From contig JAFGPY010000302.1 of NCBI GenBank assembly GCA_016935955.1, positions 1-11,490 on the forward strand: a DNA stretch of 11,490 bases. The letters are read 5' to 3'. The position numbers and the translations under genes were made by a program. Origin of the DNA: Planctomycetota bacterium. GTDB lineage: Bacteria > Planctomycetota > Phycisphaerae > FEN-1346 > JAACEH01. Shown here one piece after another: positions 7,075-11,490 of this stretch (positions are counted from its first letter, which is position 1; every line of letters starts with the position of its first letter). The notes below the pieces were generated by a model. The model was not told the DNA's origin. It worked only from the letters and a program-made list of their open reading frames with translations, and did not search any database.

Positions 7075-8052
7075 TCAACCGCGTTCGGCGACAATGCTCG
7101 CCAAGAGGGCCAGCGTGGCGATGCCATAGAAGGTGTACTCGACGTCGGCCGCACCGCCAATGGCCACGGGACGGAAGCCGCCGCCCGGCTGGGCCAGGGC
7201 CCGGGCGAAGCGTGCCACCGGACCCAATCGCAGGGCGTCCACGCAGTCGACCACCGCGGCGGCATAGAGAGCGGTGAAGGTGGACATCAGGTCGGCCACG
7301 GTTGCGGCAGGGTGTGCAGCCAATCCGCCGTCGGGCCTCTGAAGGCCGGCCAGAAACGACGCGCCGCCGCGGGCCGTCGCCTCATCCAGAGCGTCGCTGA
7401 TGGCCAGGAAACAGACGGCTGCAGCTGTGGGATTCGTCTGACCGGTCGAGCCGCCCGGCTGTCCGCCGAAACCGCCGTCGGGAGTCGCGCAGGCGAGCAC
7501 GGCGGCAACCGCTCGCTCGCGGTCGGGCATCGGGCGACCGAGCAGGTCGTAGCACAGTGCGGCCAGGAACGCGTAGTACGGTCCGCCCAGTCCGCCCGGG
7601 GCGAAGGCCACCGCCCCGTCGTCCGTGCGGCACTCGGCGAGCAGCGCGGCCGTCTGCTCGCGCCATCGCGACCGCGCGTCGGCCTCCAGCGAAGTGCAGC
7701 CCCTGCCTTCGAGCATGCGAAAACTCTGCAACCGGTCGAGGCACTCGACGACGTTGCCCGGCCGCGGCGGGAGCGCACGCAGCCAGGCGGAGGCCGACGC
7801 CCATGCGGGTTCCCCGACGGGCAGGCCGAGGACCTTCAGAGCGTGCAGGGCAAAACGCGTGTAATAGGTGTCGGGCGTCCCGTCGGGACCGCCGAAACCG
7901 CCGCAAGAGTCCTGTGCGGCCAGGAGATAGTCAGTATGCGTGCGACGGAAGGATTCGCCCAACCGTTCTGCGCCGCCGATCAGCAGCGCGTCCATCATGT
8001 CGAGGAACGGTCCGCTGCTGGGCGAATCGGTTGCCCGGACGTTGTCGGTCAT
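7075..8052 (-). CDS. Prenyltransferase/squalene-oxidase repeat protein (alpha/alpha-barrel), zinc site apparently degenerate
   Basis: The 325-residue product resembles the beta subunit of protein prenyltransferases (Rab geranylgeranyltransferase type) in length and in its repeats of paired helices with a Gly-rich turn: SCGGFGGPDGTPDTYYTRFAL (49-69), GGLGGPYYAFLAAL (153-166), TPDGGFGGQPGG (190-201), LQRPDGGLAAHP (237-248) and PGGGFRP (289-295). Protein prenyltransferases bind zinc through Asp, Cys (in DxC) and His (in HTxxG). By hand alignment the Asp is kept (D254), but the Cys position is Met256 and the His position is Tyr306 (in EYTFYGIATLALL). No DXDD motif is present either. It is therefore unlikely to be a classical zinc-dependent protein prenyltransferase. 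It may be an isoprenoid cyclase-like enzyme, a prenyl-lipid binding partner of the neighbouring enzymes, or an uncharacterised transferase. The ATG start at 8052 follows the synthase stop by 28 nt, with only a weak GGGG ribosome site. Confidence 0.85.
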   Translation of the reverse strand: MTDNVRATDSPSSGPFLDMMDALLIGGAERLGESFRRTHTDYLLAAQDSCGGFGGPDGTPDTYYTRFALHALKVLGLPVGEPAWASASAWLRALPPRPGNVVECLDRLQSFRMLEGRGCTSLEADARSRWREQTAALLAECRTDDGAVAFAPGGLGGPYYAFLAALCYDLLGRPMPDRERAVAAVLACATPDGGFGGQPGGSTGQTNPTAAAVCFLAISDALDEATARGGASFLAGLQRPDGGLAAHPAATVADLMSTFTALYAAAVVDCVDALRLGPVARFARALAQPGGGFRPVAIGGAADVEYTFYGIATLALLASIVAERG

Positions 8053-8080
8053 GGCGTCGGCCCCGCACGGACGTAACGAA

Positions 8081-9826
8081 TCAGAAGTCGCGATCTCTGA
8101 GGACGACCCGGGTCAGGAACCGCATCAGGTTGCCCAGGGCCGCCCGGTTGGTCTGCTCGGCGATCTGCGTGGCCCGCTCGCGGCACTTGTCCACGAGCCG
8201 CGAGGCCTTCTCGACGGCGCCGCATTGCCGGTACAGGTCGCGGACGTCGTCGACCAGACCCCGGCGGGTGGCGGCATCGCCCGGACGGAACAGCGCATCG
8301 AGGCGATCCGTCACGCCGTCGGCCGAAGCGAAGGCCAGCAGCATCGTCGGCCGGCGGGCCACGATGTCCTGTCCGGGCAGACGATGGTTGTCGTCGCTCG
8401 GGCTGAGGTCGTCCAGGTCGTCGAGCACCTGGTAGGCCACGCCGAGATGGCGGCAGAAGGCGTCGACGAGCGGCCCGTCGTCGCCGAGCGGTCCGGCCAT
8501 GCGCATGCCGGCGTACATCGCCGCGGAAAAGGCCGGGGCGGTCTTCAGGGCGTAAAGGGTCAGCACATCGTCGGCCGTGGCGCTGCGGGCCTTGTCGCCG
8601 GTCAGCAGCAATTCGGTCCCCTGCCCCCGGCAGAGTTTCAGGTGCGCCGACGAGAGCGTCGCGAGGATGTCGGCCACACAATCGGCTCCCAGGGCGCCGG
8701 CCTGCGCCGCCACGAGGTGGTAGCCCAGGCCGACCAGGTAGTCGCCCGTGTTGATGGCCATCGCCTCGCCGTAGCGGGCGTGCAGCGTGGGCTCGCCGTA
8801 GCGGTACGCGTCGCGGTCCTCCACGTCGTCATGGACGAGCGACGCCTTGTGGAACGATTCGAGGGCCACGGCAACACTCGCCACGGGATCGCTCACCAGG
8901 TCGTCCACGGCTGCACGGTCGAGCCTCGTTTCGTCGAATCCCCGCGTCGCGGCATAGGCGGCCAGGGTGATGAAGGGACGAAACCGTTTTCCGCCGCGGC
9001 CGAGCCAGTTGTGGGCGACCGTCTCGGTCTGGGGCGACGCGCTCGCCGCCGCCGCGGAAGCCGACGACGAAGAGGCCGCCAGCAGCCGCTTCAAGTACTC
9101 GGCCGCGAACAGGTCGCCGGCCTTCTGGAGCAGCGTGATGTAGCCGGTCACCGTGTGAGCGCCGCCGGCGACGTGCAGCGAAAGGATCTCGCGGATGCGC
9201 TCGATGTCGGCCTCGGTGTCGCGGCAGCCGTCGCGCACGAGCGGCACGCCGGCATAGGGGACGCCGAGTTGCTGCACGGTGTCGAAGCACTTCTCGAGCG
9301 AGTCGAGACAGGCCACACCGAGGATCGCCTCGACGTGCCCGCCGGCCAGGGTCTGCACGACCGCGGGTGTGCCCTCGGCGACGAGCGTCTGGTAGCCCAG
9401 GGCCCGCGCCTCGGTCAGCAGATTGCCGATGGAACATGAGCCGCACTGGGCGCAGTGCAGGCCTGTAGCGCTGTAGGGAGCCTTGCAGTCCTTGCTGCTG
9501 CGAAGACAGTGCGGCAAGAGCAGCAGGCGGCGCGAGAACGGTGCGGCGGCGAACGACGTGCGGCAGAATTCCGTCCCGATGGCCACCATCGCAAAGCCCT
9601 GGTAGCCATGGTCGAGGCCCAGCCGGTCGAGAAGCCCGAGGGCCAGTTCCTCGAGTCGCCCGCGGTCGGGAAGGCGTTTGCAGCCCAGGTCGCTCGCCAC
9701 GTCGCGGGCCTGGCACTCGATCCGTCGCCTCACGGACGCGTCGCCGGGAATCAGCATGCAGTTGTCGCCGGACGATCCATCGGCCCGGCCGGCGGCTGCA
9801 TCGGATGTATGTTCCAAGTGGGTCAT
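8081..9826 (-). CDS. DUF116 - polyprenyl diphosphate synthase fusion protein
   Basis: The C-terminal half (about 270-581) is a trans-isoprenyl diphosphate synthase that should extend an allylic diphosphate with isopentenyl diphosphate. It has GGKRFRP (278-284), first Asp-rich motif DDVED (333-337), GQGTEL (401-406), KT (428-429) and second Asp-rich motif DDLDD (469-473). The two residues four and five places before the first motif are small (Ser329, Ala328), not the aromatic pair of farnesyl synthases, so a product of C20 or longer is plausible. The N-terminal half (about 75-245) matches DUF116, a family of unknown function with conserved cysteines: C107 (PHCLR), C114, CxxCxxC at 125-131, C173 (GVACLD) and C201 (DGC). 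These could hold a metal or Fe-S centre (inference). A Ser/Ala-rich linker at 251-264 joins the domains in one uninterrupted frame. No membrane helix is evident. The ATG at 9826 lacks a strong ribosome site; GGTAG lies upstream. Confidence 0.93.
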   Translation of the reverse strand: MTHLEHTSDAAAGRADGSSGDNCMLIPGDASVRRRIECQARDVASDLGCKRLPDRGRLEELALGLLDRLGLDHGYQGFAMVAIGTEFCRTSFAAAPFSRRLLLLPHCLRSSKDCKAPYSATGLHCAQCGSCSIGNLLTEARALGYQTLVAEGTPAVVQTLAGGHVEAILGVACLDSLEKCFDTVQQLGVPYAGVPLVRDGCRDTEADIERIREILSLHVAGGAHTVTGYITLLQKAGDLFAAEYLKRLLAASSSSASAAAASASPQTETVAHNWLGRGGKRFRPFITLAAYAATRGFDETRLDRAAVDDLVSDPVASVAVALESFHKASLVHDDVEDRDAYRYGEPTLHARYGEAMAINTGDYLVGLGYHLVAAQAGALGADCVADILATLSSAHLKLCRGQGTELLLTGDKARSATADDVLTLYALKTAPAFSAAMYAGMRMAGPLGDDGPLVDAFCRHLGVAYQVLDDLDDLSPSDDNHRLPGQDIVARRPTMLLAFASADGVTDRLDALFRPGDAATRRGLVDDVRDLYRQCGAVEKASRLVDKCRERATQIAEQTNRAALGNLMRFLTRVVLRDRDF

Positions 9827-9867
9827 CAGTGACGACTACCAGAACCGTACCGCGCGATCGGCGTCTC

Positions 9868-11490
9868 TCAAGACAGGACGTCGGGGCGCGACATCGCGCG
9901 CCCAAGAGCAGCCACTGTAAAGATTATAGGGTAAACGCGCTCCGAATACCAAAGTCTCGTGAAATAAAGACCGATCGGCGACGCGCGGTCCAGGTCGGCA
10001 GCCTCGAAGCGGCGGACCAGGAACTCGCAGCCGCCGCGCACCGCTTCGGCCACGTCCGGCCGCGACGCCCAGGCGCACAAGGCTTCCACGGCGGCCGCCG
10101 TCTCTTCCACGGTGGAGGGCAAACCGCTCTGCCCTCCCCATCCACCGTCGCCGCCGCGGGCCGACACGAGGAACGCTACGCCGCGTCGGGCGGGTTCGGC
10201 GTCGAGCATGCCCAGGTCGCGATAGGCCGCCAGGACGCGGGCCGTCGCGAACACGAGATTCTCCGTGTCGGCGGCCGCCTGGTTGCCGAACCACAGGGCC
10301 GTCCAGGCGCCGTCGTCGCGCTGCGTTCGCTCCAGGTAATCGAGGCCTCGGGCGATGGCCTCGCGGCACGGAAGGTCCGTCGCGCGGTCGGCCCAGGCGT
10401 GCAACGCTCTCGCGGCGTGAGCCGTCAGGTCGGCCCCGCTGCGGTCGAACGGCAGCTTGCCCCATCCGCGGCAGAAAGTCGGCCAGCCGCCATCGTCGTT
10501 CTGAAGGTTGATGAGCCAATGGATTCCCAGCCGGCCGGCCTCAACGGCCTCAGGTGAATCGTATCCGGCCAAGGCCAGCAACGCCCCGGCCGTGTCGTCG
10601 GCGTCGGGCACGCCGCCGGGCAGGTCGGTCCAAGGCCACCCGCCAGGCGCCGCGGCGGTGAAGGGATGGACCTGTCGGCATTGGCCCCGCACAACGAAAC
10701 CGAGGCTTGCGGCAAGGTCCGCGTCCCGGCCGGCCGGCCCGGCTCGCAGGGCATTGACCGAGAGCGTGGTCAGCCACATGGCGAGGTTGGTGTCGATGGG
10801 CCACGCGCCGTTATCGCGAGCCGCACGCACGAGGAACTCCAGCCCTTTGGTTGCCACGGGATGGTCCGTGCGGCCGGCCGCGGCCAGGCTCATGACCACG
10901 AAGCTCGTCAGCGGCACGGCCTCGATGAAACCGCCCGAGCTTGGCTGAATGGCGGTCAGCCGCCGCAACGTCGGCTCGATGGATCGGTCCCGCAGAAGGC
11001 GAAGCAACGGGTTCCGCGTCGGCCGCTTCGCGTGGAGCAACTGGCCGATGGCAATGAGCGCAGGCAAGGCGTAGCTGACGACGTGAATGTGCAGCCGTCG
11101 CAACCAGCGGTGCGACAGGCGAGCCAGTTCGAAGGGCAGCCGCGGAATGGTCGGCCATGCGGCCAGTCCGGCCAGGGCGCAGTTGGTCAGGATGGGCACG
11201 GCAAACGTTCGGTCTTTGCCGTAGAAACCGCTGACGGCGCGGGCCCGGTCGGCCATCGTGGGCCCGGCGTGTTCGATCAGCCACGCATCCGCGCGAGCCA
11301 GGGCCGCAGACGATCGCCCCTCGGGGCCGGCCAGAGTCAGGGCGGCCTGGACGAGCATCGTCGTGGCCATGTTGCTCGGACTATCGGTCGTGTCGCCCCA
11401 GCCGCCGTCGGCGTTCTGGTTGGCCAGGAGCCAGGCGACCCCCGCGTCGATCCTGGCGGCATGACGCGATCGCGAGACGACGCTCAGGGC
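9868..11490 (-). CDS. Squalene-hopene-cyclase-like class II terpene cyclase (5' end outside window)
   Basis: This enzyme is expected to start cyclisation of a polyprenyl chain by protonation, as squalene-hopene cyclases do at the membrane surface. The frame is open to the window edge; 540 residues are visible, and comparison with squalene-hopene cyclase suggests roughly 60-70 N-terminal residues are missing. Numbered from the edge: QW-type repeat LLANQNADGGWG (21-32), DADD catalytic motif in VPDADDTAGALLAL (296-299, at 10605-10594), the TAH motif with His358 matching the histidine that hydrogen-bonds the catalytic Asp, and QW repeats at 326-336 (NLQNDDGGW), 387-396 and 441-451. The ending GLYFTRLWYSERVYPIIF matches the aromatic C-terminal segment of the family. 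Trp287 sits where squalene-hopene cyclase has an active-site Phe. The gene precedes the synthase fusion by 41 nt, suggesting one pathway. The substrate could be squalene or another linear isoprenoid such as a C20-C35 chain; no squalene synthase is in view. Confidence 0.92.
   Translation of the reverse strand, partial: ALSVVSRSRHAARIDAGVAWLLANQNADGGWGDTTDSPSNMATTMLVQAALTLAGPEGRSSAALARADAWLIEHAGPTMADRARAVSGFYGKDRTFAVPILTNCALAGLAAWPTIPRLPFELARLSHRWLRRLHIHVVSYALPALIAIGQLLHAKRPTRNPLLRLLRDRSIEPTLRRLTAIQPSSGGFIEAVPLTSFVVMSLAAAGRTDHPVATKGLEFLVRAARDNGAWPIDTNLAMWLTTLSVNALRAGPAGRDADLAASLGFVVRGQCRQVHPFTAAAPGGWPWTDLPGGVPDADDTAGALLALAGYDSPEAVEAGRLGIHWLINLQNDDGGWPTFCRGWGKLPFDRSGADLTAHAARALHAWADRATDLPCREAIARGLDYLERTQRDDGAWTALWFGNQAAADTENLVFATARVLAAYRDLGMLDAEPARRGVAFLVSARGGDGGWGGQSGLPSTVEETAAAVEALCAWASRPDVAEAVRGGCEFLVRRFEAADLDRASPIGLYFTRLWYSERVYPIIFTVAALGRAMSRPDVLS
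9923..9952 (-). promoter_or_regulatory. Putative sigma70-type promoter inside the 3' end of the cyclase gene
   Basis: On the minus strand TTGGTA (9952-9947, 4 of 6 matches to TTGACA) is followed after 18 nt by a perfect TATAAT (9928-9923). Transcription would start near 9916, giving a leader of about 90 nt before the synthase fusion at 9826. The stretch is AT-rich for the region, and the cyclase codons here (ATA, TTT, ACA, CTT) are unlike the GC-ending codons used around them. That fits a promoter embedded in coding sequence, though the conserved YPIIF peptide partly explains it. Confidence 0.4.

Noticed and set aside
7046..7078. Possible promoter (TTGATC, 17-nt spacer, TATGCA) before the ABC ATPase
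   Set aside because: The -10 matches only three of six bases, and the transcript would begin at or inside the ribosome binding site.
7075..8052. Calling the barrel protein a geranylgeranyltransferase beta subunit
   Set aside because: Two of the three expected zinc ligands appear replaced (Met256, Tyr306), and no alpha-subunit-like gene is nearby.
7940..9439. 499-codon open frame on the plus strand
   Set aside because: It is antisense to the polyprenyl synthase and barrel genes, which carry intact catalytic or fold motifs. Its product is a Gly/Arg/Val-rich shadow without any recognised motif.

Overview
The window is a tight, single-direction gene run: all seven well-supported genes lie on the minus strand, so transcription goes from high to low coordinates. 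Base composition is GC-rich (about two thirds by eye). The gene content suggests an uncultured member of the Planctomycetota or a close relative. The pointers are two membrane-anchored PQQ-type propeller proteins (one with the 'WPQFRGPDRNG' opening common in that phylum), several GTG/TTG starts, and bacterial genes rich in squalene-cyclase-type repeats. The phylum call is inference.

In transcription order, the first half concerns isoprenoids. (1) 11490-9868 is a squalene-hopene-cyclase-like class II terpene cyclase, cut by the window edge, with an intact DADD proton-donor motif. (2) 9826-8081 is an unusual fusion of a cysteine-rich DUF116 domain to a trans-polyprenyl diphosphate synthase with both Asp-rich motifs. 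(3) 8052-7075 is a second alpha/alpha-barrel protein of the prenyltransferase/squalene-oxidase repeat type, apparently lacking two of the three zinc ligands of protein prenyltransferases.

The second half concerns the membrane and cell envelope. (4) 7027-6326 is a LolD/MacB-type ABC ATPase. (5) 6304-2864 is its probable partner, a very large FtsX-type permease with about ten membrane helices and two large extracytoplasmic domains. (6) 2853-1594 and (7) 1458 (or 1530)-46 are two single-helix-anchored beta-propeller proteins. A further gene probably begins at 49 by an ATGA overlap and leaves the window.

All gaps are short (10 to about 135 nt) and no RNA gene, mobile element or CRISPR array is visible. 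A plausible sigma70-type promoter sits in the 3' end of the cyclase gene, and a TATAAT box precedes the last propeller gene.

Working model (inference): the synthase makes a linear prenyl diphosphate, the cyclase and the second barrel protein act on it or a derivative, and the ABC pair with the anchored propellers moves or handles the lipid product, or another envelope lipid, across the cell envelope. No squalene or phytoene synthase gene is in view, so the substrate cannot be read from this window.
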